A stretch of DNA of 53,556 bases. Origin: Pelagophyceae sp. CCMP2097 (Eukaryota; Sar; Pelagophyceae). The translations under genes were made by a program, and so were the position numbers. Under the pieces are notes generated by a model, which saw only the letters and a list, made by a program, of their open reading frames with translations, searched no databases and had not been told where the DNA came from. Location of the stretch: the NCBI GenBank assembly GCA_026770575.1, contig MU657166.1, forward strand, positions 414,390-467,945, read 5' to 3'. Of the stretch, positions 30,585 to 40,600 are shown in pieces; the first letter of the stretch is position 1, and every line of letters begins with the position of its first letter.

Positions 30585-32211
30585 TCAGAAGGGCACGTTG
30601 TCGTCGTCGCCTTTGGGGTCGTCACTGTAGATGCCTTCGTCGTCCTCTTTGGCGTAGCGCGCGGCGGCGCTGCTCGCCGCCCCCGCGGCCGCGCCGCCGA
30701 GGCCTGCGGTGGTGATGCTCGCTTCAAACGGGTCCGCCGCGTTTCTCGTCGCCGCGTAGCTCGGCGCCGAGTACGACGGCGCGGAGTACGACGGCGAGTA
30801 GCCGCCGCCGTCGCCCGAGGCCTTTTCTACGACCTGGATCTGTGCAGAAAAGACGCGTCAAAGAGTTTCCGCAGCAGCGACCCCGTCGCCGCGTCGCCGC
30901 ACGCATACTCTCGAGGCGCGTCCTCTCGAGCGAGTCTTGTGACACGCGCCGACTACGCAGGGGCCGTCAAAGGACCGCCAGAGGCCTCGGACCACCTTTT
31001 TGCTTCGGACCGCCTTAACGAGGTCCCCTTGACGAGGTCCATTCGGCTAGGTCCTTGTGACAGTCCCTGTGACGAGGCCCCCGTAACGAGGTCCCCGTGC
31101 CAAGGTCCATGTCCCAAGGTCCCGTGACAAGGTCCCAGAAACGGGGTCCCTGTGTCGAATTCCCTGCGACAAGGTCCCCGCGACAAGGTCCCTGTGACAA
31201 GAACCCTGTGACAAGGTCCCGTGACAAGGTCCCCGAGACAAAGTCCCGTGACAAGCCCCTGAGACAACTATGGCAAGGTCTCTGTGACAAGGAACCCTGT
31301 GACGACGTCCCTTTGCCGACGTCCCTGCGACAAGGTCCCCTTGACGAGGTCCCTGTGACACGAGACCCGTGACAATGTCCCTGAGCCGAGGTCCCTGTGA
31401 CAAGGACCTTGCGACAAGGTCCCCGTGGCAAGTCGCTGTGGGGAAAATAACGTGACGAGGTCCTCAAAGATTTCCGCCCCCACGTTTGCAAAAGTGGCGC
31501 TGCATCCGACGCGCCACGCGTTCAAGCTGATGTAGAACCTCCCTTGGGCTTCGTTGCCTCTGATGTTAAAGTTGACGTTGACACGGTCGCCGATCTGAAA
31601 CGGCGGTCCGCTTTGGGCAGTTTTGAGGGCATTTCTGAGGGCATTTCTGAGGGCACGCACGTTGAGAATGTCAGACAATGACGCCTTGTCCTTCAGGAGG
31701 TCGAGCTTGATCTTCGACGGGTAAAGCTCGCTGGTTTCGACCTGCGCGGATCCTCGTTCGTCTCGACGACGTGGCGTTCATTCGCGGAAAAACGGCCCGC
31801 CACTTACGACGATTTCTCGCTTGAAGAACCCAGAGGGAAACGTCTGGATGTCGCCGATGACGATGACGTTGCCCTCGAGTTGGTAGTCGTTGGACTTGCC
31901 GTCGTTGTTGCCGACGCTCGAGAAGAGGCGGCCCTGGCGCATAATGTCAAGCGTATGATACACGAGGGGTGCCGCTCCGTGGGCGCTGCCGCGGCGCGCT
32001 CGCCGGACCTTTGCGCCGGCCGGGACGGCATAGGGGCGCACCGTGCTCCGGGCGGCGCCGAGGACGGGCCGGCGCTGGATCAGCGATGACGAGCCTACTG
32101 CCTTTCTCCCGCCCAATTCCCGAAAGTGAAAGACTCACACAGCAGCGCGCTCAACGTGCGCGGGATGACCATCAACACCGTCGACCGCATCGCAGAGGCG
32201 AGGCGGGCCAT
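30585..32211 (-). CDS. DUF3127 OB-fold protein with organelle presequence and SSB-like acidic tip
   Basis: Five exons (32211-32139, 32094-31808, 31741-31661, 31594-31511, 30839-30585) give 259 aa, every junction in phase. The N-terminus (MARLASAMRSTVLMVIPRTL and a further 60 Arg/Ser/Ala-rich residues without acids) looks like a mitochondrial or plastid presequence. The core matches DUF3127: GNVIVIGDIQTFPSGFFKRE, VETSELYPSKIKLDLL, IGDRVNVNFNIRG and GRFYISLNAWRIQVVE. The last exon is disordered with repeated SYSAPSY and ends acidic, DDPKGDDDNVPF, like the DDDIPF partner-binding tip of bacterial SSB. I infer an organellar single-strand DNA-binding protein acquired from a bacterial source. The last intron is 671 bases, far longer than any other here, and is filled by a minisatellite. 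Its GTCGGA donor is weak. Confidence 0.8.
31012..31440. repeat. Minisatellite of about 12-13 base units
   Basis: About 35 degenerate copies of a unit near GGTCCCTGTGACAA fill most of the 671-base last intron of the SSB-like gene. Unit length varies from 10 to 14 bases, and copies differ at one to four positions. Confidence 0.9.
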
Positions 32212-32692
32212 GGCGGCGGCGAACTTGAGTGCACTATCGAACAACAGAAATCGCCGAAAATGACTCAGTGAGCGCGTGCGCTCTTGGCGCCCCCTCCAGT
32301 CGTACTAGTTGGCGCCTGGAGACCACGCGCGAAGGAAAGCTTCTTGCGACGACCCGTGGGCCCGCACGCCATTTTTTGGGCAGTGTAAGCCGGGATTTCA
32401 TGGAGGCGTGGCAATTTTTTTTTCGGAAGGTTCTTGAGACTCGGAACCGGCGGCCGCATGAGAGGTGCGCGAGGCAGATCGCGGGGCTCGAAGCCACGCC
32501 TGGAGATTCTCGCGGGCACCGGGTCCCCGAGCGTCTTCAAAAGTCGAAGATGGGCCGGAGCGCGTCGAACCCGGCGGATTAGGAGGCAAGACGGACCTCG
32601 CGCGCCTCGACGTGCTGCAAGTCCACGTGCGTTGCTCGCGGCGGCGAGGACGCGGCGGCGGCGACGGCGGCGTAGGCGCTCTTGCGGAGGCA
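32212..32692. other. Intergenic
   Basis: This spacer upstream of the SSB-like gene start should carry its promoter. A minus-strand Arg-rich frame exists (32265-32699) but has no recognisable motif. No repeat is seen. Confidence 0.35.
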
Positions 32693-33196
32693 CTTCCACG
32701 TAGATGATGACGTCGTCTCCCGCGGGTGCGCCGCCTGCCCGCCTACGCGTGCGCCGCAGCGCAAGACCGTAGCTTCCGCGGCGTCGACGGGTCGACGCTC
32801 GGGTACTACGAGGAAGCGGACTTCACCGCCGCCGGCGTCGCCTCCAAGCCCCTCGCGCGCAGGCTCCAACGAGAGCGAGTCTCTGAAAGTCGCCGCCGCG
32901 CGGTCATCACCGCCGCTTGCAGGATCGCCGACTTTCGGGCGGGCGGCGTCCCGGATGCACTCGTCGAGTCGCTGACGACCGCGACGCACGTCGACGCGCC
33001 CGCGCCGACAAAGACGCCAGTCGCTTTGGTAGAGGCCGAGGCGCCCGCTGCGGCAGAGGCCAAGGTGAAGGCGCCCGCCGTCGCCGAGGCCAAGGCGCAG
33101 TCACCGCTGCGGCCGGATGAAGTGAAGCACGTGCCCGCGATGAGCAAAGCGGCAAGCGCGAGGCCAAACGTTCAAGGCGAGTCCCGCGCACTCTGA
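32693..33196 (+). CDS. Hypothetical protein, 5' end unresolved
   Basis: The product is unrecognised. The plausible coding part starts RSFRGVDGSTLGYYEEADFT and continues through an Arg-rich helical stretch (RLQRERVSESRRRAVITAAC, DALVESL). A long Ala/Lys/Glu/Val tail with repeated EAKVKAPAVAEAKA follows, ending at 33196. No in-frame ATG near the start is convincing; a CGCAG acceptor near 32762 may open this exon. Composition is biased but regular, as in a disordered basic protein tail. It could still be a shadow frame. Confidence 0.35.
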
Positions 33197-33598
33197 CCCC
33201 CGGGACGCGCGTGGCTAGGCAAGCCTCTGGCCATCGACACGGCGGCCGCGCCGCCGGAACGGCCGGTGCACCCAAACGCCATCGGCCGGCGCAGGTGCGT
33301 GCGACCGCCGCTCCCTCGCGACGCCGTCGGAAGGAGACCCGACGCATCGATCCATCGGACCGTGACGATGGTAGGGTACGAAGCTTATCGGAGCGATTCC
33401 GGTAAGCGCCGTGGGTCAGGAGCGGGGGATGCCGGCCTCCTGTGAGCGCCTTTGTAGGCAGACGTCTGACCGGCAGATTGCGGCCTTGTCGGACGCGGCG
33501 CCGGCGGTGCTCTCGCGCGACGGCAGCGGGAGCCAGTCGCTTCGCGGTCGGAGCCTCGACGAGCGCGTCGAGGCACCGGGGCCGCCGCCGCACCGCAG

Positions 33599-34485
33599 GA
33601 GTGGCGATTGGTCCTTTACATCGTTTTCGCAAGCGCCCGCGCCACGACGGACGCAGCGAGAGGCTCGACGGACGCGGGGGCGCTTGGGTTTTCCCGGAGA
33701 GCGCCTTTCACCGCCTTTGGCAGGCGGCGGCTGCTGGTGGGTGCGCCTGCTGAGCCGTTGCCGAACAAGCTCGAAGTGCGTTTGGAGGGCGAGCTCCGGC
33801 GATACTCGCGCGCAGAGGACCTGCCGAGACAAATCGAGTCGCTCGAGCCCAGCGAATTGGGCAAGGCGGCGTTCAACACTTCGGCATCCGAACACGTCCG
33901 TTGGGTGGCGCGGGTGAAAGTCGACGACACGGCGCCGAGGGAGGTTCGTTCTCAGAGCCGGCTGTATCTATCGCTTGCATCGCGGGCTGCTCGAATTTCG
34001 TTTGAAGGAGCGCCGTTGTTAGGAGGTGCACGTGGCAATTCCGGCGCAGTATCCCTTTGAAGGTCCAACAGTGCTCTTCCGCGGCCGAGAGGTCCGCTTC
34101 GTCATGGGCGACGCGGCAAAAAAAACGAACGCCGGGCCCACGGCGCGATGGCTGCGTCGTTGCCGATACAGAGTGATTGCGGCATCGGAGATCTGGGGAG
34201 ACACCGAGGTGAAGCGGGGCGCCGCGAAGAGCCTCGCCACACTAGGTGCTGCACGCGGGATGGACGCCCGCGCAGAACATTGCGGACGCGGTGTTGGGCA
34301 CGCTTGGTACGTTTTTAGAGGCATTTCCTCGGTTGTTTCGATCGGCATAGCCTCGGTTGTATAGGAATTTCATGGGTCCTTTAGGCATCGTCGATCGCGT
34401 CGAGTACGAGGAGGAAGTGCTCCGCCAGACCGGCGCCGTCCTCGCGGGCTTTGAGCCGCCGCCGCACCGGACGCCGCGGGCGTGA
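33599..34485 (+). CDS. Ubiquitin-conjugating E2/UEV-like protein (5' end and middle unresolved)
   Basis: Supported pieces are 33599-33943, 34023-34100, 34246-34306 and 34385-34485. The first ends RWVARVKVDDTAPRE. The second is EVHVAIPAQYPFEGPTVLF, the classic E2 strand and YPF..P motif. The third is VLHAGWTPAQNIADAVLGTL, the E2 segment after the active site (WSP-like). The last ends VLAGFEPPPHRTPRA. Introns 33944-34022 and 34307-34384 are in phase. Between 34100 and 34246, where HPN and the catalytic Cys should lie, no frame gives them. A candidate reading has EIWGDTE in place of the ICLD-type motif. It is therefore either a catalytically dead UEV-like protein or has an exon I failed to place. 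An upstream exon with the start is needed. Confidence 0.6.
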
Positions 34486-34550
34486 CCGGGGGCATCTTCC
34501 TTTTGTTTAACACGACCGTGACGACGCTCAACGTCTTTTGGAGGCGTCTG

Positions 34551-35514
34551 TTATGTGTAGTCGAGGGCGCGGAGTACGACTCCGGCGGCGCCGACTTGTC
34601 CGGCGGCGGCGATGAGGGCTGCGAGCAACGCGAAGAAGCGCCAGGATTTCGTGCTTGCGAGGGCCATAGCGAGAACAATGCACAATGCAAAGGCCAACTT
34701 GGCCGTCGACGCCGCGCTGCGTCGCAGCGCCTCTGCCACCGTCGGGTCGCCGTTTTCCTTGGCGAGGCGCGCCTCCGAGATGGCGACGAAGACGTCCCAC
34801 GGGCCGTCGCGCACGACGAAAGAGCGCGGGACCCTACGAGCGCATGTGGGAAAATGCACTCACAAGCTTTGAGACGCGGCTCGGCGCCATCGCGGCAGCC
34901 ACTCGACTCCAGAGTCGAGGAATGATATCCTGATCTCGGCGTCGTCGCGGATGCGCCGCTGCGATAAGCGCGCTGTCGCCTACGCTCATGTGACCCACGC
35001 CGCCACGCCTGCATGCGACACACCTCGACGGCCTTTTGCTGCTTGACCAACTGCGCGGTGATCGCCTTCTTCGACTTGGCCGCCGCGCGCAGGACCTGTA
35101 TACGGATGGTGATTGCGAGGCTCCCTCTGCATAAAACTGCATCGGAGGCATACGGCTTCATCTCGGACCGACGGCCTGCGGTGGAGGGCGGCACCTCCTC
35201 CTTCTTGGCGCCCTTTGCGTCGTCCATGTCCGTGAGCTCCTGCTCGAATTTCGAGAGCACCTTCATCGGCTTCTTGACCCGCTTCTTTGGGGCAGGCGCC
35301 TAGTGCGCAAGTGGAGCGCAGAACAGAGGCGTAGTCTACCTTTCGACGAGTCCACAATGCTTTTCGACAAAGTACCCACCTCGTTGTCCTCCGCAGCCGT
35401 TTTCGGCGGTGGCGCAGCGGCGGCGGCGTGGTCGGGACACGGATCGTCGCTGGCCTCGCTGGCTCCGACCGCCTCTTGCATGTCCGGCCACGCGCCCGCG
35501 TAACTGCTCGGCAT
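34551..35514 (-). CDS. Coiled-coil protein with two C-terminal membrane segments
   Basis: No family recognised. Exons 35514-35380, 35299-35195, 35095-35024, 34979-34864 and 34833-34551 give 236 aa in phase. The N-terminus is acidic and Ala/Pro-rich (DHAAAAAPPPKTAAEDNE). It is followed by a Lys-rich coiled coil (KKRVKKPMKVLSKFEQELTD; AAAKSKKAITAQLVKQQKAV). A soluble patch (RSFVVRDGPWDVFVAISEA) precedes two adjacent hydrophobic helices (LAFALCIVLAMALA; FFALLAALIAAAGQVGAAGV) and the end LRALDYT. A tail-anchored membrane protein is likely. Intron 4 is only 30 bases (34863-34834) with GTGAGT and GTAG ends; without it the frame stops at once. Introns of 44 and 80 bases flank other exons. Confidence 0.7.
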
Positions 35515-35599
35515 CGCGACGCCGCATTTTACGAGTCGCGGCCTAGGGGCTCGCGGTATCAAGAGCATCCCAACGGCCGAATTGTAAAGGCCTCTGGTG

Positions 35600-36506
35600 A
35601 CTAGCGGTCCAAGGGGAGACGCGTGCTCGTCCGGCCGGGGGCGACGCAGAGTTTGCGCACCATCGCGACGGCGCGGCCTTGGCGAGGACGAACGTGGCGC
35701 GCCCGGCGGACGCGCCCCCCGGCGCGTCGGACGTCGATTCGAGGGGGGCCCAGAGCGCGTCCAGAGCGAGCCTTTCCGGAAAAGCGTTCGAAAGCGTCGC
35801 CCTCGCGAGACGGGAGGACGCACTCCCAGCGCTTCGTGGCGCTCGACGCCCGCACGCGGAGGCTCGAACCGTCGACGACCTGCGGCGCGCCGTCGACGAC
35901 TCAAGTTCGCGCGAGTCCCGCCGCCCTCGGTGCGCCCTTCGGTGGCGTCGGTCGGGGGACGCACCACCGCCTCGAGCGATGCGTCCGTGTCCGCGGGCGC
36001 GGAAATGGCGTGCACAAACTTGACTTGAATGAAGAGTGCGGTATCGTTCCTGCAATGGAAGTTTAGAGTCGTCGCTGCACCTTTGTGCGTCGTGCGCCCC
36101 CCGGCCTTTGCGGACGCGGGGTGGGGACTGCGCCCAACGGAAGGCTGGCACGAGCGGTCTGCCCGCGGCGCCCTTGCCCGCGGCGATCAACGCCTCCAGG
36201 CCGCCACCTGGATCGGAGATCCTTTGGAAGCATCCCAAGAGGTCTGGTGCGCTCACGGTACGTGGCCGCGCCTGAGATTTCCACGTTTCGCAACGCTGTC
36301 ACGTCTCCTCCGTCCCGCATCGACGCACCTCGCTCGACGGCCTCGCGCAGCCCGGCCGCGTCCGCGCCGCTGGCTGCGGCGCCGACGGCTTCCACGCTGC
36401 CCGACCAGTCCCCTCGGGCCACCAGAGCCTCCACAGCAGCCCAGCGGCCCTCGAGGCCGCCGATGCAGAGGAGCCGCGCCGCGAAGAACAATCGCGACGC
36501 CCGCAT
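35600..36506 (-). CDS. Secreted or ER protein with CS-like domain, frame uncertain
   Basis: A start at 36506 gives a signal-like N-terminus (MRASRLFFAARLLCIGG), then RWAAVEALVARGDWSGSVEA and ISGAATYR. A phase-1 donor (C/GTGAGC near 36260) joins GGLEALIAAGKGAAGRPLVP. Downstream pieces are KFVHAISAPADTDASLEAV, spliced in phase (GTGCGT to CGCAG) to VVDGSSLRVRASSATKRWEC and VLPSREGDAFERF. After that a better frame (PERLALDALWAPLE, then ATFVLAKAAPSRW) needs one T fewer in a TTTT run near 35781. The order of strands and the final K....W resemble a CS (p23/NudC-type) domain. The middle junction near 36130 is not certain. Treat it as a gene model to be tested. Confidence 0.4.
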
Positions 36507-36716
36507 GCCACGGCCGCGCCGGCGGGCGCGCGCGCGGTGTGTCTCTTGGTCGCTAAAACGAATTGGCGCGGACGTCCCCCGTCGCCGCGCTTGCCCCCGT
36601 GGCAGGACGGAACCGCGTTTGGGGCCTCCTCCGTTTGCAGCCCTTGGCAGGCGTAGTCGGCTCCTCTCGCTCTGTATCGACGCACGAGGCGCGGTCGAAT
36701 CAGTCGAGACGTTCAA
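36507..36716. promoter_or_regulatory. Divergent promoter region
   Basis: This is the spacer of about 210 bases between two divergent candidate starts (36506 minus, 36717 plus). No specific motif is recognised. Confidence 0.35.
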
Positions 36717-37461
36717 ATGAAGCCCGAAGAGATGGACAAGGCGATGCAGGACCAAAAAAAGGCGACGCAGGACCAAATCGACCGCATCGTCGAGACCGTC
36801 GCGAAGCGGTGCGCCCCCGCGAGGCCCGCGCTGCCCGCGACAGCGGACGGCGTTGTCTCCGGCATTGACTTTCCTCCGACGGGCGCCTCGCGGACGGGCG
36901 CCTCGCGCAGCATCGCGCCGCTGCGCACTTCAATCCTCGTCGTCGGCGAGAAGCGCACGACGTGTCTCGGTGCGCCCGGGCTGCCGTCGTGTGGACCGCA
37001 CGATCAGACCCATAACGCGCCGCGCGTAGTCCTCTCGACGCTCGAAACGGCGCAGTTCGACCTCCCGCCGTCCATCCTCGCGACGGCCATCTCGCAGGTC
37101 AGTCGGCGTCGTGGGGACCGGCGGCGGCTTTGGTCGGCGAGACGCATCATGACGGCCGCGATTTTGGCAGGTCCAAAAGATGAAGCTCGGACAGCTGGCC
37201 TCCGTCTCCGCCTTCTACGAGCGCTGCGCGGCGCCGAGACGGCGGGGCGGAGACCGGGTGCCGATGAGATACCATGCCGAGGGAGGGCCAGATGGACTTC
37301 CTTGGATCGAGCAGGGAATGGCAATCGAGATGGCATTGCTCTAGGCACGCTTCCCTCGTCGTCTTCCAGCAAGGCAAGCTCTGCGTCGCGTTCGTCACGG
37401 ACCACGAGCCATACGTCGGCGCAATGCTGGCCATCACCGGCGAGTTGGAGGGCCCGCAGTA
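36717..37461 (+). CDS. Hypothetical protein with roadblock-like end
   Basis: The start MKPEEMDKAMQDQKKATQDQ is charged and helical, followed by IVETVAKRCAPARP and SILVVGEKRTT. After QFDLPPSILATAISQ, a phase-0 intron (GTCAGT at 37100 to GGCAG) leads to VQKMKLGQLASVSAFYERC. The last exon appears to be HASLVVFQQGKLCVAFVTDH, EPYVGAMLAITGEL, ending at 37461. The end resembles the strand-helix part of roadblock/LC7 proteins, but the donor phase before it does not match the CTCTAG acceptor, so the final join is unproven. A tandem GACGGGCGCCTCGCG lies in exon 1. Function unknown. Confidence 0.45.
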
Positions 37462-37616
37462 AAGCCTCGACTTTACCGACCGAGAGAGGCCCGCCCCGCG
37501 CACAAGGCCCGCCCGACCCGCTCGCAAACCGCGCCGACAGTCGACCTCTGCCCATCTTCCAAGATGCCCTCCCGGAGTGTGGTGCACATGAATATATTTT
37601 ACCATTGGGTTCGCGC

Positions 37617-40600
37617 CTATTCGGCCGTCTGGGCCGCCGTCCTTCGGAGGCAGCAGCAGCAGCCACAGCATCCAACGATTGCGATGATCACGGCGGCGAA
37701 GAAGGGTATGCCGTCGAGGTTGATTGCCGAAGTCGAACATGGCGACTGTTTCGTCTTGTCGCGGTGGCACCCGATCTTCCGATGAGCGTCGTCGTAGTCG
37801 CGTTCGTCGTCGTCCCACGACGGCTGCGGGCCGATCAAGCCCGTCATCGTCGTGAAGATCAACACTGCTCCAAGGCCCGAAGCAATGGCGATGAAGCGAT
37901 GCGCCGAACGGTCTAGGCCGCAGCACGTCGCGGCGTCGAGCAGCGCCGCCGCGTCGGCCTCCGAAGCGGCGCCGTCGTCGTGTTCGCCCGACGTGGCTCT
38001 CAGCGAAGCGTTGTGGACGACGTTGATGAAGACTTGCTCCAGCGTCGGCTGTTGCAGCGAGTAGGCGTCGATGCCCAGTTTGGATTTGTTCGATTCGATG
38101 GCCTCGAAGACGTCGGCGACGTCGACGTCGGAGTTTCGAAGCGTAAAGTGCACAGCACCCTTCTTCACCGACTCGCGCGGCGTCGCTTTCAACTCGACGG
38201 TGCCAAATTCGCCGACTTTTTCAAAGTCGGCGCCCGGCAGCAGTTCTAAAGCGAGGCTGTACTCGGCGACAAACTTTGATTTTAAATGCTGCGGTGTACC
38301 CAGAGCCACGAGTTCGCCGCGCGCCATGACGCCGCACCTCGTGCACAGAGCCTCTGCCTCTTCCATGGAGTGCGACGTCAAACACGCTGCTCGGTCCGCC
38401 ATGGTCGCGCGCAGCACGTCCCACAGGCTTCGGCGGGAGACGGGGTCTAACCCCGCAGAGGGCTCGTCTAAGAGCACCACGCTGGGCCCGCCTATCAAAG
38501 CCACCGCCGTGCACAGCTTGCGCTTCTGGCCGCCCGACAACTGCCCCGCCAGCTTGGTCTTTGTGACGGCAGTATCGAGATGCATCTGCGATAAAACCGT
38601 CGCGACGACCTCTTCCAGCAGATGCGGCTCCACATCTCGTAAAGCGGCGAAGAGTTGGCAGTGCTCGCGCGCAGTCAGGCGGTCGTACAGAGCGTCGTGC
38701 TGGGTCACCACGCCGAGGTGTCTCGTCGCTCGCTCGAAATCGTCGAGCACGGAAGACGCTTGAATACAAACGTCCCCGGCACTCGGGTAGCAGGACCGCA
38801 TCGTCATGGAGATGGCAGTCGTCTTGCCCGCCCCGTTGGCGCCCAAGAGGCCGAAGATTTCGCCTTTTTGAATGCGCAACGACAAAGCCTTGACGGCGAC
38901 GACTTTGTTCATTTTGTTGGCGTTGTAGACTTTACGGAGCGAGTCAAAGTGGAGCGCCGCAAACTCGCCGCGCGAAAAGGCGCCTTGCGAAGCTTCCGCT
39001 TCCGCCCAAACGTCGGCGTCCTCTGCGCCGTCGGGGTCCTGCCAAGCCACTCTTGAGATGACCCGCGCAGCCGGCCGCCGGTCGAGGTAATACGTCAAGA
39101 GTGCGTACAACACCGTCTCAATAAACGCGATAGAGCACGTGGCTCCCAACGGCGGGAAGCCCGATGCGAACGTTTCCAGATTCGTTGAAGCGTGGGCCAA
39201 GGCCATCATCAAAGCGCCGTGCGGCGTTGTGAGAGCCGCGCCCCAGAGCAACACCCCGAGAAAGGCCTGCTTGGATAAAGTGAAGAGGGCCAGACCTTGG
39301 TCTCCTAAAGTGAGGTTGATCAAGGCGAGCAGCGTGGCCGGGGCGAAGAGCAAGCCGAGGAGGAGCATTGGGACGAGCAGGACCGCTTGCCTCGGCGAGG
39401 CGCAGGCAAAGGAAGAGGCGTAGGAAAAAGAGACGAGCTGAACCGCGAAGAGCCAGGGGAAGAGCCAGACTACGGCGCCGTGCTTCAGCCACTTATGGAA
39501 CTCGTTGTCGTGAGATTGAAGAGTGAAGTCGCGCCACCCGTCGTCCGTCAGGTTGAACCGCTCTTCCAAAGTGTGAATCTTGTCGTCCGTGAGTTCCGAG
39601 AGCCAAGTGTGGTAGCCCGTGGTCGGGATCCAATCATCACCCTCCGGGAATGGGACATCTCGGTGCGTATCCACGTACTCTTTAAATCCTCGATAGATGA
39701 CACTTTCCGGCAATTCCTGCGCGTCGTCGGGCAAGCGGAGCTTCAAAACGTCGGAAGAGCGTGACGTGGAGAGCACCGTAATCGTCATGACGACGCCGAC
39801 ACAAAGGATGGGACACGAGAAAAGGACGAAATCGCCCAATACAGTCCCCGCCAAATAAGCTCTCGAGGAGCACCCTGCCACGGTGAGCACGTCCCGCAGC
39901 TTGCAAGCTCGTTCAGCAGTCACCTCCATGGCGACGAAGCCCGTCGTCGGGACAAAGGCGAGCATGATTAATAAGGACGTGGTGATGTTTGCCGCAAAGT
40001 GCCCTCGAGGGCCGAAATCGTCCCGGGCATTCAGCGCAAACGCCGCGCAGACGCAGCCCAAGGGCAAGAGCATGTTCAAAGTCCGAGCGTCGCGCGACGC
40101 GATGAGAATCCGCTTCCTTGCCAGAGCGAGCACTTTCCGTAAGAAGCCGCTCGCCGCAGGGTCCGTTTGAAGCGCCCTCCAGTCCGACCACCGCCACGGC
40201 TTCCTTTCGACGTCGCCCAAAGCGCCGTCGTCTTCAAACGCGTCTGCCGCGCCGGCGACCCATGTTGAGGAGTCCTGATCTTCTTCCGCGCCGGCGATGA
40301 CCGGCGAGACCCTTGCTTCCTTCACGTACTTCTCAAACACGTCTTCGAGATCGCACTGCGACACCCCGAATGCGGCAATGCCAAACAGCTCGCCGCCACG
40401 ACGAACGTCGTCCTCGAGGGCGCGGAGGCAGGGCCCAAAGTCGGCCGCTCGTGAAAAAGGGAGAGTAAACTCGCACCGGGACGCCCCCGCGCCTTGAAGC
40501 GCCTTGCTCCGCCTCCGCCAAGGCCCTGCGCCCACAGACTTTTCGAGAAAGGCCTCCAGCTTCGTCGGCCGCTCCTTGATACGGCGCGGGCTTCGCGGGC

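Noticed and set aside
30507..31127. Plus-strand open frame through the SSB-like gene and minisatellite
   Set aside because: It is antisense to the acidic tail exon and runs through satellite sequence; composition and motif lie on the other strand.
31012..31440. CRISPR-like array
   Set aside because: Units are 10-14 bases, degenerate and head to tail without unique spacers; it is a minisatellite in a eukaryotic intron.
30585..32211. Bacterial contamination as the source of the SSB-like gene
   Set aside because: The gene is split by five exons with the same donor style as its neighbours and has a presequence, so it is nuclear.
32579..32989. Minus-strand hypothetical exon
   Set aside because: No family motif; splice partners could not be found; the plus-strand frame has more regular protein-like composition.
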